A stretch of 14,066 nucleotides of DNA, taken from positions 1-14,066 of the forward strand of contig JAQYFM010000152.1 in the NCBI GenBank assembly GCA_028723145.1. Direction: 5' to 3'. The notes below the pieces were generated by a model that was not told the DNA's origin, did no database searches, and saw nothing but the letters and a program-made list of their open reading frames with translations. Numbering within the stretch: the first letter of the stretch is position 1; each line of letters starts with the position of its first letter. The translations under genes were made by a program, and so were the position numbers. The DNA is from Spirochaetales bacterium (GTDB taxonomy: Bacteria; Spirochaetota; Spirochaetia; Sphaerochaetales; Sphaerochaetaceae). Positions 6,518 to 14,066 of this stretch are shown one piece after another.

Positions 6518-8461
6518 ATGGGATCATCAATCACAAGGAAGATTTTAAGTGAGCATTTCATGGGTGGAAGTCTTAAAGCTGGAGAAAGCTTAGATATTAG
6601 AATTGACCAGACCCTGACTCAAGATGCAACCGGAACAATGGCTTATTTACAGTTTGAGGCTCTTGGCCTTGATAAGGTAAAAAATGAGCTTGCTGTTAGT
6701 TATGTTGACCATAATACTATTCAAGTTGGCTTTGAAAATGCTGATGACCATAGATATTTACAATCTGTTGCAGCTAAGAAGGGTGTAGTATTTTCTCGTC
6801 CTGGAAATGGTATTTGTCACCAAGTACACCTTGAAAGATTTTCTGCTCCAGGAAAGACTCTACTAGGATCCGACTCACACACTCCAACATGTGGTGGAAT
6901 GGGCATGCTTGCAATTGGTGCAGGTGGACTTGATGTAGCTCTTGCTATGGCAGGTGTTCCTTTTACAATTATTGCACCTAAAGTAATTGAAATTAGACTT
7001 ACTGGTAAACTTAGACCTTTTGTAAGTGCAAAGGATATTATCTTAAAGGTTTTAGAGCACTTTACCACAAAGGGTAATGTAAATACTGTTTTTGAATATA
7101 CCGGAGAAGGTGTTAAAACTCTCTCTGTTCCTGAAAGAGCTACAATTTGTAATATGGGAGCAGAATGTGGTGTAACTTCTTCTCTTTTCCCTGCAGATGA
7201 GATAACAAGGGAATTCTTAAAAGCTCAGCATAGGGAAGTAGCATTTAGAGAACTTTCAGCTGATAGTGATGCCACATACGATGGTTTATTTGAAATTGAT
7301 TTATCAACACTTGAACCATTAACAGCTTGTCCACATTCTCCTGGTAACATTATGAAGGTAAGTGAGCTTGAAGGAAAAAAGGTTGACCAAGTATTAATTG
7401 GTTCTTGTACCAACTCCTCATACCAAGATTTAGTTAAGGTTGGTCAAATCCTAGATGGTCATCACGTTGCCCCAGGTGTTTCACTTGGTATTGCTCCGGG
7501 GTCCCGTGAAGTATTTGAGATGATTAGCTGTGATGGAACTCTTACAAAGATGATCAAAGCAGGTGCAAGAATTTTGGAGAGTGCTTGTGGATTCTGTATT
7601 GGTAACCACTTTAGTCCATCAACTGATGGAGTTTCATTAAGAACAAATAATAGAAACTTTGAGGGTAGAAGTGGAACAAAGAGTGGCCAGGTTTACCTTG
7701 TTAGCCCTGAGACTGCTGCCATTTCTGCAATCACTGGTGTTTTTACATCACCTCTTAATCAAGATATTGTAAAGAGTGTAGAAAATATTAATGCATCCGA
7801 CTTCTACACAGATGACTCAATGCTTATTTTCCCACCAGATGATTCAAGTAATGTTGAAATAGTTAGAGGCCCTAATATTGGTCAGCCACCATATAATACT
7901 CCTCTTACTTCAGTTATTGCAGGTCAAGCTACAATTAAGGTAGGTGACAAAATTACAACTGACCATATTATGCCAGCTGGTGCAAGACTTAAATACAGAT
8001 CAAATATTCCTCTATATTCAACATTTGTTTTTGAGGGTGTTGATAAAGATTTCTCAACAAGATGTTCAAATAGAAGAGATAATGGAATTGCAAACTTTAT
8101 TGTTGCGGGCTATAGCTATGGTCAAGGTTCTTCAAGAGAGCATGCAGCACTATGTCCAATGTATTTAGGTGTTAAGGCTGTGTTTGCCCTTTCAATTGAA
8201 CGTATTCACCAAGCTAATTTGTGTAATGCAGGTATCCTCCCATTAACACTTCTTTCTGAAGAGGATTATGAAAAGATTAGCCAAGATGATGAGTTAAAGC
8301 TTGATGATGCAATTAACCAAGTTAAGTCTGGCTCCTTAATTAAAGTAACAAACGTTACAAAAGGATATGAATTTGAATGTAAGTTAGATGTTACTGAAAC
8401 TCAGAGAGATATGCTCTTAAAGGGTGGAAGACTTAATCAAATTAAGGAGAGCTTAAGATGA
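6518..8461 (+). CDS. acn: aconitate hydratase (short, Aquifex-type)
   Basis: Converts citrate to isocitrate through cis-aconitate with a 4Fe-4S cluster. 647 residues, shorter than AcnA or AcnB and matching the Aquifex/clostridial-type group related to mitochondrial aconitase. Cluster ligands are C297 in GSCTNS (295-300) and C357/C360 in ACGFCIG (356-362). Substrate-site motifs are GSDSHTPTCGG (117-127), TDHIMPAGAR (481-490) and YGQGSSREHAA (534-544) with S539/R540. The swivel domain occupies about 465-647. Homology to LeuC/homoaconitase exists, but both the large and the small (swivel) domains are fused here, and isocitrate dehydrogenase follows, so aconitase is the right call. Good Shine-Dalgarno AGGAG (6506-6510). 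The stop overlaps the next start as ATGA, so the two enzymes are co-translated. The cluster makes it oxygen sensitive. Confidence 0.95.
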   Translation: MGSSITRKILSEHFMGGSLKAGESLDIRIDQTLTQDATGTMAYLQFEALGLDKVKNELAVSYVDHNTIQVGFENADDHRYLQSVAAKKGVVFSRPGNGICHQVHLERFSAPGKTLLGSDSHTPTCGGMGMLAIGAGGLDVALAMAGVPFTIIAPKVIEIRLTGKLRPFVSAKDIILKVLEHFTTKGNVNTVFEYTGEGVKTLSVPERATICNMGAECGVTSSLFPADEITREFLKAQHREVAFRELSADSDATYDGLFEIDLSTLEPLTACPHSPGNIMKVSELEGKKVDQVLIGSCTNSSYQDLVKVGQILDGHHVAPGVSLGIAPGSREVFEMISCDGTLTKMIKAGARILESACGFCIGNHFSPSTDGVSLRTNNRNFEGRSGTKSGQVYLVSPETAAISAITGVFTSPLNQDIVKSVENINASDFYTDDSMLIFPPDDSSNVEIVRGPNIGQPPYNTPLTSVIAGQATIKVGDKITTDHIMPAGARLKYRSNIPLYSTFVFEGVDKDFSTRCSNRRDNGIANFIVAGYSYGQGSSREHAALCPMYLGVKAVFALSIERIHQANLCNAGILPLTLLSEEDYEKISQDDELKLDDAINQVKSGSLIKVTNVTKGYEFECKLDVTETQRDMLLKGGRLNQIKESLR

Positions 8462-9633
8462 TCGAAAGAGAAGTTGTATATATCGAAGGTGATGGAGTAG
8501 GTTCAGAAATTACTCCTATGATGATAAATGTCTTAGACAGTGCTATGGCTAAGGCTTATGGTGGCAATAAGAAGTTAAAGTGGACAGAGGTTTATGCAGG
8601 TGGAAAGGCTGAAAAACTTTTAGGTACAAACCTTCCAGAGGAAACACTTGAAAAAATTAAAGAAGTTGGACTTGCAATTAAAGGACCTTTAATGACTCCT
8701 GTTGGCAAAGGTGCAAGAAGCTTGAATGTTGCATTAAGACAGTCTTTGGACCTCTATGTATGTCTTCGCCCAGTTAAATACTTTACAGGAGTACCTTCTC
8801 CTGTAAAGCACCCTGAAAAGGTTGATATGGTTGTTTTCAGAGAAAACACAGAAGATATCTACGCTGGTATTGAGTGGGCTAGTGGTACAGATGAGGTAAA
8901 GAAGGTTATTGATTTCTTACAGCAGGAGATGAATGTTAAAAAGATAAGATTCCCTGAAACTTCAGCAATTGGAATCAAGCCTGTAAGTAAGGAAGGTTCA
9001 ATAAGATTAATTAAAGCTGCAATTGATTATGCAATTGTAAATAAGAGAAGAAGTGTTACCTTAGTTCATAAAGGTAATATTATGAAATTCACTGAAGGTG
9101 GTTTTAGAGCATGGGGCTATGAGCTTGCTAAAGCTGAGTATAATGCTTATGAAAAAGATGGAAAAATTTTCATCCCAGCAAAGCATGGAGACATCGAAGT
9201 AAAGGATTGTATTTGTGATGCATTCTTACAAAACATTCTCTTAAAACCAGAAAATTATGATGTAATAGCTACCTTGAATTTAAATGGTGACTATGTATCA
9301 GATGCATTAGCAGCAGAAGTTGGAGGAATTGGTATCGCTCCAGGTGCAAACATCAACTATACAACAGGATGTGCAATCTTTGAAGCAACTCATGGAATTG
9401 CTCCAGATATCGCAGGAAAGAATATTGTAAATCCTCTCTCAATCATTCTTTCTGGTGAGATGTTACTTCGTTATGCGGGCTTTGAGGAAGCTGCAGATCT
9501 AGTCATCAATGCAGTTGATAAAACAATCTGCTCAAAGAAAGTAACTAGAGACTTCTATGTCTTAATGGATAAAGATGAGGCAACTGAATTAAGTACCTCT
9601 GAATTTACAAAACTTTTAATTGCTAATATGTAA
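8458..9633 (+). CDS. icd: isocitrate dehydrogenase, E. coli-like fold, predicted NAD+-dependent
   Basis: Oxidative decarboxylation of isocitrate to 2-oxoglutarate. 391 residues, co-linear with E. coli Icd (416) minus about 25 N-terminal residues. Active-site stretches are well kept: RSLNVALRQ (87-95, S88 corresponds to the phosphorylated S113), FRENTEDIYAG (127-137, Y135), LVHKGNIMKFTEG (202-214, K205) and NGDYVSDALAA (276-286, metal ligands D278 and D282). Cofactor loop: E. coli K344, Y345, Y391 and R395 are D317, I318, R364 and V368 here. Asp-Ile at the first two positions is the established NAD+ pattern in this family, while Lys-Tyr binds the NADP phosphate. I therefore predict NAD+ use. 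Shine-Dalgarno AAGGAG (8444-8449); start overlaps the acn stop by four bases; a terminator follows the stop. The host probably uses it for glutamate precursors. Confidence 0.95.
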   Translation: MIEREVVYIEGDGVGSEITPMMINVLDSAMAKAYGGNKKLKWTEVYAGGKAEKLLGTNLPEETLEKIKEVGLAIKGPLMTPVGKGARSLNVALRQSLDLYVCLRPVKYFTGVPSPVKHPEKVDMVVFRENTEDIYAGIEWASGTDEVKKVIDFLQQEMNVKKIRFPETSAIGIKPVSKEGSIRLIKAAIDYAIVNKRRSVTLVHKGNIMKFTEGGFRAWGYELAKAEYNAYEKDGKIFIPAKHGDIEVKDCICDAFLQNILLKPENYDVIATLNLNGDYVSDALAAEVGGIGIAPGANINYTTGCAIFEATHGIAPDIAGKNIVNPLSIILSGEMLLRYAGFEEAADLVINAVDKTICSKKVTRDFYVLMDKDEATELSTSEFTKLLIANM

Positions 9634-9641
9634 TCATCATG

Positions 9642-9670
9642 GCTGCCTGTAAAAGGGCAGCTTAACTTGT
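9642..9670 (+). terminator. probable terminator of acn-icd
   Basis: Hairpin gctgcct / gggcagc (9642-9648 with 9655-9661, seven pairs including one G-U) around a six-base loop, followed by a broken T-rich stretch (ttaacttgttatt). It lies eight bases after the icd stop. The U-tract is imperfect, so termination may be partial. Confidence 0.65.
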
Positions 9671-9694
9671 TATTAAAAATACCTACATTTTTCC

Positions 9695-9723
9695 TTGTTG
9701 ATTGAGTAAAGATAAATTATCCT
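9695..9723 (+). promoter_or_regulatory. candidate promoter of the disrupted small exported gene
   Basis: TTGTTG (9695-9700), a 17-base spacer and TATCCT (9718-9723). A GAGG Shine-Dalgarno (9744-9747) lies seven bases before ATG 9755. Both boxes are moderate; support comes from their correct order with the ribosome site. Confidence 0.4.
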
Positions 9724-9754
9724 AAGCCAAATTTACTATTTTTGAGGATAAATC

Positions 9755-9994
9755 ATGAAAACAACAATAGTTTTTCTTATTGGTCTATTAGTTTTAATGA
9801 CCATTGCTTTTATGTCGTTTGATAATTCTTCTAAAATAATAAAGATACAAAAATAACAATTTCTGCTTCACCTAGTAATTATTATTGAAAATGGAAAAGA
9901 AACAAATTTAAAAAATTATATGGCATTCTCATCTGATGAAATAATAGTTTTTAAAGACTTAAAACTTCAGCTGGTTAATAAATCAACAACATGA
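9755..9994 (+). pseudogene. disrupted small exported or membrane-anchored protein, unknown family
   Basis: ATG 9755 opens MKTTIVFLIGLLVLMTIAFM, a signal anchor or signal peptide, and the frame stops at TAA 9854-9856 after 33 codons. Two other stretches are protein-like: KITISASPSNYY in the neighbouring frame (from about 9838), and then, back in the first frame, IENGKETNLKNYMAFSSDE and IIVFKDLKLQLVNKS, ending at TGA 9992-9994. Adding one A to the run at 9833-9836 and removing one base near 9885-9890 would give a single frame of about 79 codons with no stop. This looks like a short secreted protein gene broken by two small indels. An alternative is that only the 33-residue peptide is made. I do not recognise the family. 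Confidence 0.5.
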
Positions 9995-10149
9995 TTTACC
10001 TTGACCTAGTGATTTTTCATTAGGCTCATAATTGTCTATTTCTGATTCCTACTTTTCTTATTATTTTAAATTAAATAGGTAAACATATTTTTATGTTATA
10101 CTGTAATGAATTATTTTCTTCTAAATGATAGAGAAGAAAGGGAGGAATT
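9995..10149 (+). promoter_or_regulatory. leader and promoter of the lipoprotein-barrel operon
   Basis: No gene is seen here. A weak hairpin cctagtg / cattagg (10005-10024 region, one G-U pair, T-rich loop) might end the preceding unit. TGTTATACT at 10094-10102 is an extended -10 element (TGn plus TATACT, 5 of 6), with no convincing -35. The predicted start near 10109 gives a leader of about 40 bases, with GGAGG (10141-10145) four bases before the TTG start codon at 10150. Confidence 0.5.
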
Positions 10150-11856
10150 TTGATAAAAGGGATATTAATAGCATTAATTTGCACTCTTATTTCTTGTAGT
10201 GGTGTAGAATACCCTGAAAAGCTTACTAGCAACATAGCTTTTGAAAATGCATCAAATATTGATCTTAATTGGAAAGCAGAACCCAATTACAACTCTTGTA
10301 TCATTTCATTTAATCCTATTCCAGGAGCAACTTCTTATACACTTAATTCTGAGAATATTGTTTTAGATGTAATACCTTCAAGAGATTACAAAGATGGGCG
10401 TTTAACCAGAGAGATGAAGAGTCTTGAAAGTAATAAGGAATACACAGTTTTTTTATCTGCATTCTCAGGTGGCGATAAAAAGGATCTTGATACAAAATTA
10501 ACCTTTAAAACAAAGGATATTAGAGAAAATCCTCCTAAATATCCGCCTGTTGCTTATCTTGAAAAACGAAATAGTAATAGTGCTGAAGTTTCTTTTATTT
10601 TAGAAGCAGGTATGCATTATAAGGCATGGTGGGTTGATAAAAATGTTACTCCAATCAAGGTAACAACAAAAGAAGGTTCTGTTTCTGAGACTAAAACAGA
10701 AACAATTCAAATTACTGGTTTAAATCCTGATTATGAATATGAAATACATATTTTACATGGCTACAAAGAAAATGAATGGGGCGAAGAAAGTGCTAAGGTA
10801 ACAATTCCAAAGTTTGATGGGGTTGATGCATCTGTTAACTTTACATTAAAAGAAGATGGTTCTTTTACTATTACTAATTATAGTGAAGGAAATCAAATTT
10901 ATTTAATTGATAAAAACTTAGAGTATTTCTTTACTGTTGGCTCTGAAGGTAAATTACCATTTGATAAACTTCCACCTCTAACTCGTTTAGAGTTTTATGC
11001 AATTTCTTTAAACGGCGATACCGTAACCGCTTACTCAAATAGACAGAGTATATTAACACCAATAAAAGTAGAAGAAAAAATTAGTCAAAATGAAATTGTA
11101 CTTTTTTGGCCTGAAGAAAAAGATACAATTTATGACACTTCTTTAACATTTACTCCAATCGAAGGCAGAAATTATCCTAGCGTGGTTGTAAATGATGTAA
11201 GCTCTAGCGATGGAGTATCAAAATTAGTTATTTCAAATTTAGTTAGTAATACTAGCTATGATATATCTATTAAAGCAAAAACTTTAGATGGCTCAGTCTC
11301 TACTTGGTCAAAGACGATAAAAACACCATCATATGAAGGTATATATAGATATACGTCAGGTGTACCAGGAGTTAGAGATATTTTTGAAGTTGAAGTAAAA
11401 TCAAGAGCTAGTGGTAAATATCCATATGAAATATTAATTACTGAAAATGATAGTGGATATGATGGAACAAACCATAGAATAGCACCTCTTGTAGAGGATG
11501 AAATTAGTTCATTTATTTCTTTTAATGATACAAGTCAAGATTATATGAAAGCATATATATGGAATAATAAGAAGTGGAACACTACAACGCTTTCTCCTAC
11601 TTCTTGGAAACCTGATAGCGAGAAGATTATTGGAGACTATATGGAATCTCAAGTAATAAGTAAGGCTAATGGTATGAGTCTTACAACTCAAACAATATTT
11701 GAATTTAAAGTTGTTGATAACAATTCTGTATTAGTCTTTTCAAATAAAGGTATTGGGAAAAACAGTGTTTTCGTAAATTTAGGATTATTTAAAAATCCTT
11801 TAGCAATAAGTAAGGATGACCAATACATATACGTGCTTGAGAGGAGGGGAAAATGA
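10150..11856 (+). CDS. large lipoprotein with fibronectin-III-like modules, unknown function
   Basis: 568 residues starting with TTG 10150 after GGAGG; no later start would keep the signal sequence. MIKGILIALICTLISC ends in lipobox L-I-S-C (C16), so the mature protein should be lipid-anchored. Beta-rich modules of 75-95 residues follow with fibronectin-III-like features (a late tyrosine in patterns such as SLESNKEYTVFLSA, GLNPDYEYEIHILHG and NLVSNTSYDISIKAKTLDG, ends such as TIP or KTP): about 47-123, 127-220, 228-304 and 313-393. The third is the most divergent. The last part (394-568) begins GIYRYTSGVPGVRDIF and is a separate domain that I cannot assign. The C-terminal codons (ERRGK) contain the Shine-Dalgarno of the next gene, which overlaps by four bases, so the two proteins are probably made together. 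A surface or periplasmic binding or scaffold role is inference only. Confidence 0.8.
   Translation: MIKGILIALICTLISCSGVEYPEKLTSNIAFENASNIDLNWKAEPNYNSCIISFNPIPGATSYTLNSENIVLDVIPSRDYKDGRLTREMKSLESNKEYTVFLSAFSGGDKKDLDTKLTFKTKDIRENPPKYPPVAYLEKRNSNSAEVSFILEAGMHYKAWWVDKNVTPIKVTTKEGSVSETKTETIQITGLNPDYEYEIHILHGYKENEWGEESAKVTIPKFDGVDASVNFTLKEDGSFTITNYSEGNQIYLIDKNLEYFFTVGSEGKLPFDKLPPLTRLEFYAISLNGDTVTAYSNRQSILTPIKVEEKISQNEIVLFWPEEKDTIYDTSLTFTPIEGRNYPSVVVNDVSSSDGVSKLVISNLVSNTSYDISIKAKTLDGSVSTWSKTIKTPSYEGIYRYTSGVPGVRDIFEVEVKSRASGKYPYEILITENDSGYDGTNHRIAPLVEDEISSFISFNDTSQDYMKAYIWNNKKWNTTTLSPTSWKPDSEKIIGDYMESQVISKANGMSLTTQTIFEFKVVDNNSVLVFSNKGIGKNSVFVNLGLFKNPLAISKDDQYIYVLERRGK
11842..11856 (+). promoter_or_regulatory. 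Shine-Dalgarno embedded in the upstream gene, with ATGA overlap
   Basis: AGGAGG (11842-11847) lies inside the last codons of the lipoprotein gene, five bases before ATG 11853. The stop TGA (11854-11856) overlaps this start. Ribosomes ending the first gene can restart on the second. Confidence 0.8.
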
Positions 11857-13025
11857 AAAAGCTTTTAGTGTTAACTATATTAATAATTTTTTCATTACCA
11901 CTATTTAGTAGTAATGATTTATTCATTTCAGATGCATTTTTGTCCCCATCACTACTTGCCGGACAAGAAATTGATAAACCATTTTCATTTTCAATTTCTA
12001 CTAAAAGTAGTATCGATGGTTTAGCTTTTTTAAAGAATCCAACCTCACTTGATAAAAATAGTAGAGAAGTAGTGAGGGTATTAATTAACCAAGATATAAA
12101 GTTTTGGAAGGATAATCCTAGTGTCATTTCAGCGTTCAAGGAATTTGATGATACCTTTCCTTCTTTTACAGGTAATGATGTATTAGATAAAGCCACGATT
12201 GATACATATTTAGAGCAAACTTTTTTATCAAATGCATATGGAGCAAAAAGAAGAAGCTTTGTTTTATCATCATTAGCTGGAACAGGTGTAATAAATAGTG
12301 TAACAGGTCCTGGAATGCCAACTATTTCTCTTTCATTTTCAGGTGAAAACTTTAAAAATGAATTTGGATATAGATGGTTCTTCTCTCTCGGTTTTGATGG
12401 ATCAAACTCTCTATTTTCAAGCTCTAATAGTGAGTTAATATTATCAACAGGAGTATCCCTTTCGTATAGTACCTATTTAACAAATAAGCTTTCCTACGGA
12501 ATAGCATTAACACCAAGAGTACTCATAAGAGATAGTATTCTAAATGAAAACATTCTAAAAGGAAGACTAAATGGTGATTTCATTTCGCTATTTAGTGAAG
12601 ACTTTAGGTTTGGCCTTGTTTTAGGTGTTAACTCTGGTTTGACTTATCATTTTTCAAATGATTTTTCTATCACAATTGATCTTAGAAATTTCCCAGCAGC
12701 TATTTCATATAGAAAATGGAGTTTAACAGATATTGCAGCATTTAATTTCAATTTACAAAAGGATCATCAAGCATATGCTCCTAATGTTGAATTAGCTACT
12801 ACTGGATGTTGGAAAAATGATAAAAATAAAGTTGCTGTTACATTCTCTTCTGAGGATGTATTTAAGATTACTTATGAAAGAATAATTAGTGATAGCCTAG
12901 CCCTTGATATAGCTATTAAAGGTAGTGAGCTTTCAGCTTCAATATTATGGGATAACTACAAATTTGGTATTATGAGTGACTTTGATAGATTTGCACTTGG
13001 AGCTTATTTTACCGCTTCTATTTAA
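11853..13025 (+). CDS. predicted outer-membrane beta-barrel protein, unknown family
   Basis: 390 residues. The N-terminus MKKLLVLTILIIFSLPLFSS is a clear signal peptide, with cleavage expected near residue 20. Residues about 20-150 are mixed and partly helical (LDKNSREVVRVLINQDIKFW, AFKEFDDTF, DKATIDTYLEQ) and might be a plug or periplasmic domain. From about 155 to the end the sequence alternates polar and hydrophobic residues with aromatic ends, as in barrel strands: SLSFSGENF, GYRWFFSLGF, GVSLSYSTYL, GIALTPRVLI, FRFGLVLGV, SITIDLRNF, KVAVTFSS and the last strand FALGAYFTASI. The terminal residue is Ile, not the common Phe or Trp. I recognise no named family; the barrel is inferred from pattern. 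It overlaps the lipoprotein gene by four bases, which suggests an outer-membrane pair. The gene ends just before the convergent citrate synthase. Confidence 0.78.
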   Translation: MKKLLVLTILIIFSLPLFSSNDLFISDAFLSPSLLAGQEIDKPFSFSISTKSSIDGLAFLKNPTSLDKNSREVVRVLINQDIKFWKDNPSVISAFKEFDDTFPSFTGNDVLDKATIDTYLEQTFLSNAYGAKRRSFVLSSLAGTGVINSVTGPGMPTISLSFSGENFKNEFGYRWFFSLGFDGSNSLFSSSNSELILSTGVSLSYSTYLTNKLSYGIALTPRVLIRDSILNENILKGRLNGDFISLFSEDFRFGLVLGVNSGLTYHFSNDFSITIDLRNFPAAISYRKWSLTDIAAFNFNLQKDHQAYAPNVELATTGCWKNDKNKVAVTFSSEDVFKITYERIISDSLALDIAIKGSELSASILWDNYKFGIMSDFDRFALGAYFTASI

Positions 13026-13032
13026 TAATAAA

Positions 13033-13057
13033 TTACCTCCAGGCATCCTGGAGGTAA
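13033..13057. terminator. bidirectional terminator between barrel gene and citrate synthase
   Basis: Perfect eleven-pair hairpin, ttacctccagg / cctggaggtaa, with a CAT loop, centred between two convergent stop codons (13025 and 13062). The U-tract is imperfect in both directions: TTATTATTAAA on the minus strand, and no clear T run on the plus strand. Position and stem strength argue for a shared terminator. Confidence 0.78.
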
Positions 13058-13061
13058 ATGA

Positions 13062-14066
13062 TTAAAGCATTGTATTTTGTAATGTTCTTTCATGCAGAGG
13101 TATTACTTTTCTAGACTCAGGACCTGCATATACTTGTCTTGGTCTACCAATCTTTTGATATGGATCATGTCTCCATTCAAGGTAGTGGGCAATCCAGCCT
13201 GGTAAACGTCCCATAGCAAAAAGAACAGTAAACATTTGCTGTGGAATTCTCATTAAATGAAATACAATACCTGTATAGAAATCGATATTTGGATATAGGT
13301 TGCGCTCCAAGAAATAATCATCATGGATTGCGATATCCTCAAGTTCAAGAGCAACTTCCATTAATGGATCATTAACTTGTTCAACTTTTAATACTTCCTG
13401 ACACATCTGCTTAGCAAGCTTTGCTCTAGGATCGAATGTCTTATAAACTCTATGACCAAAGCCAGATAAGCGGAAGGTATTATTCTTATCTTTTGCTTTT
13501 TCAACGATTTCTTTTACAGATAAGCCTTCCTTGATAATCTTATTTAACATCTCAATTACAGCTTGGTTTGCTCCACCATGCTTAGGACCCCAAAGTGCAC
13601 AGCATCCTGCTGCAACTGAAGCATAAAGGTTTGCTTCAGAGGAACCTACTAATCTAACTGCGCTTGTTGAACAGTTTTGCTCATGGTCAGCATGTAAAAT
13701 TAATAACTGGTTAAGAGCTTTAACATGGACTGGATCTGGACGATAGTTAAGTACAGGAGATGAAAACATCATATTTAAGAAGTTTTCACAATATGAGTAG
13801 TCATAGCGAGGATCAACAAAGTCATAACCAATAGACTGTCTGTATGAGAAAGCGGCAATAGTTCTCATCTTTGATAGAAGTCTTGTTACAGTTAAGTCAA
13901 TATTGTCTTCAGGATCCTTTTCTTCCATCTCTGGATAGAAAGCAGAAAGGGAAGCAACCATACTAGCTAAAATAGCCATAGGGTGGGCATCATGAGGATA
14001 TGAACGGAAGAAATTTCTCATATCTGTATGAAGCATTGAGTGTTTATTTAAAAGATGTGCATAGTT
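13062..14066 (-). CDS. gltA: citrate synthase, type II (5' end outside window)
   Basis: Condenses oxaloacetate and acetyl-CoA to citrate. The open frame continues to the window edge (NYAHLLNKHS precedes the internal Met at 14036), so 334 C-terminal residues are visible, compared with 427 in E. coli GltA; about 90 N-terminal residues are missing. Counting from that Met, the catalytic set is complete: H153 in GPKHGGAN, H195 in GFGHRVYK and D252 in NIDFYTG. HADHEQNCSTSAVR (115-128) and SYPHDAHPM (12-20) identify the E. coli-like hexameric type. In E. coli that type is inhibited by NADH; the regulatory site cannot be judged because the N-terminus is absent. The gene converges on the lipoprotein-barrel operon and lies 3.4 kb from icd, on the opposite strand, so it is not in the acn-icd operon although it supplies the same pathway. 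Confidence 0.96.
   Translation of the reverse strand, partial: NYAHLLNKHSMLHTDMRNFFRSYPHDAHPMAILASMVASLSAFYPEMEEKDPEDNIDLTVTRLLSKMRTIAAFSYRQSIGYDFVDPRYDYSYCENFLNMMFSSPVLNYRPDPVHVKALNQLLILHADHEQNCSTSAVRLVGSSEANLYASVAAGCCALWGPKHGGANQAVIEMLNKIIKEGLSVKEIVEKAKDKNNTFRLSGFGHRVYKTFDPRAKLAKQMCQEVLKVEQVNDPLMEVALELEDIAIHDDYFLERNLYPNIDFYTGIVFHLMRIPQQMFTVLFAMGRLPGWIAHYLEWRHDPYQKIGRPRQVYAGPESRKVIPLHERTLQNTML

Noticed and set aside
6817..7068. Open frame on the minus strand inside aconitase
   Set aside because: It is antisense to a well conserved enzyme, has no ribosome binding site and no family resemblance; the same holds for 7225-7413 and 7944-8168.
6518..8461. Homoaconitase or LeuC-type isopropylmalate isomerase instead of aconitase
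   Set aside because: LeuC lacks the fused swivel domain, and the direct overlap with isocitrate dehydrogenase supports aconitase.
11789..12196. 135-codon minus-strand frame across the lipoprotein-barrel junction
   Set aside because: It covers the signal peptide, overlap and Shine-Dalgarno of the real genes and its translation has no recognisable domain.

Overview
The window is AT-rich and tightly packed. It comes from a bacterium with an outer membrane: it has a TolC-family remnant, a lipoprotein with a lipobox, and a predicted beta-barrel protein. A spirochaete-like, probably anaerobic host is my best guess from the gene mix (hemolysin III/PAQR, NSUN-type methyltransferase, DUF362-ferredoxin, divPAP, a short aconitase and NAD-type isocitrate dehydrogenase). 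That placement is inference and no marker gene proves it.

Left part, minus strand. A UvrD/Rep-type helicase (43-2043) is followed by a decayed TolC-family gene on the plus strand (2281-2690). Next comes a right-to-left cluster: hemolysin III/PAQR membrane protein, NSUN-type RNA m5C methyltransferase, DUF362 protein with two 4Fe-4S motifs, and the manganese exporter MntP, closed by a strong terminator (2695-2717). A divPAP/DUF212 membrane protein (5956-6435) lies upstream and has its own terminator (5927-5952), so the cluster probably starts at hemolysin III.

Central part, plus strand. Aconitase (6518-8461) and isocitrate dehydrogenase (8458-9633) overlap by ATGA and form one operon. The dehydrogenase has the E. 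coli fold signature but carries Asp-Ile where NADP enzymes have Lys-Tyr, so I predict it uses NAD+. With the citrate synthase at the right edge (minus strand, 5' end outside the window) the three enzymes make the oxidative branch from oxaloacetate and acetyl-CoA to 2-oxoglutarate, most likely for glutamate synthesis. No other cycle enzyme is visible here.

Between them, on the plus strand, lie a disrupted small exported-protein gene (9755-9994) and an overlapping two-gene operon (10150-13025). That operon encodes a large lipoprotein with fibronectin-III-like modules and a predicted outer-membrane barrel protein. I recognise neither as a named family, and this pair is the best candidate for something undescribed.

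A second theme is start sites. Several genes without a Shine-Dalgarno sequence have a promoter -10 element just in front of the start codon. The clearest is hemolysin III, where the promoter predicts a leaderless mRNA and the apparent upstream TTG start is really the -35 box. I saw no tRNA, rRNA, CRISPR array, insertion sequence or phage gene.
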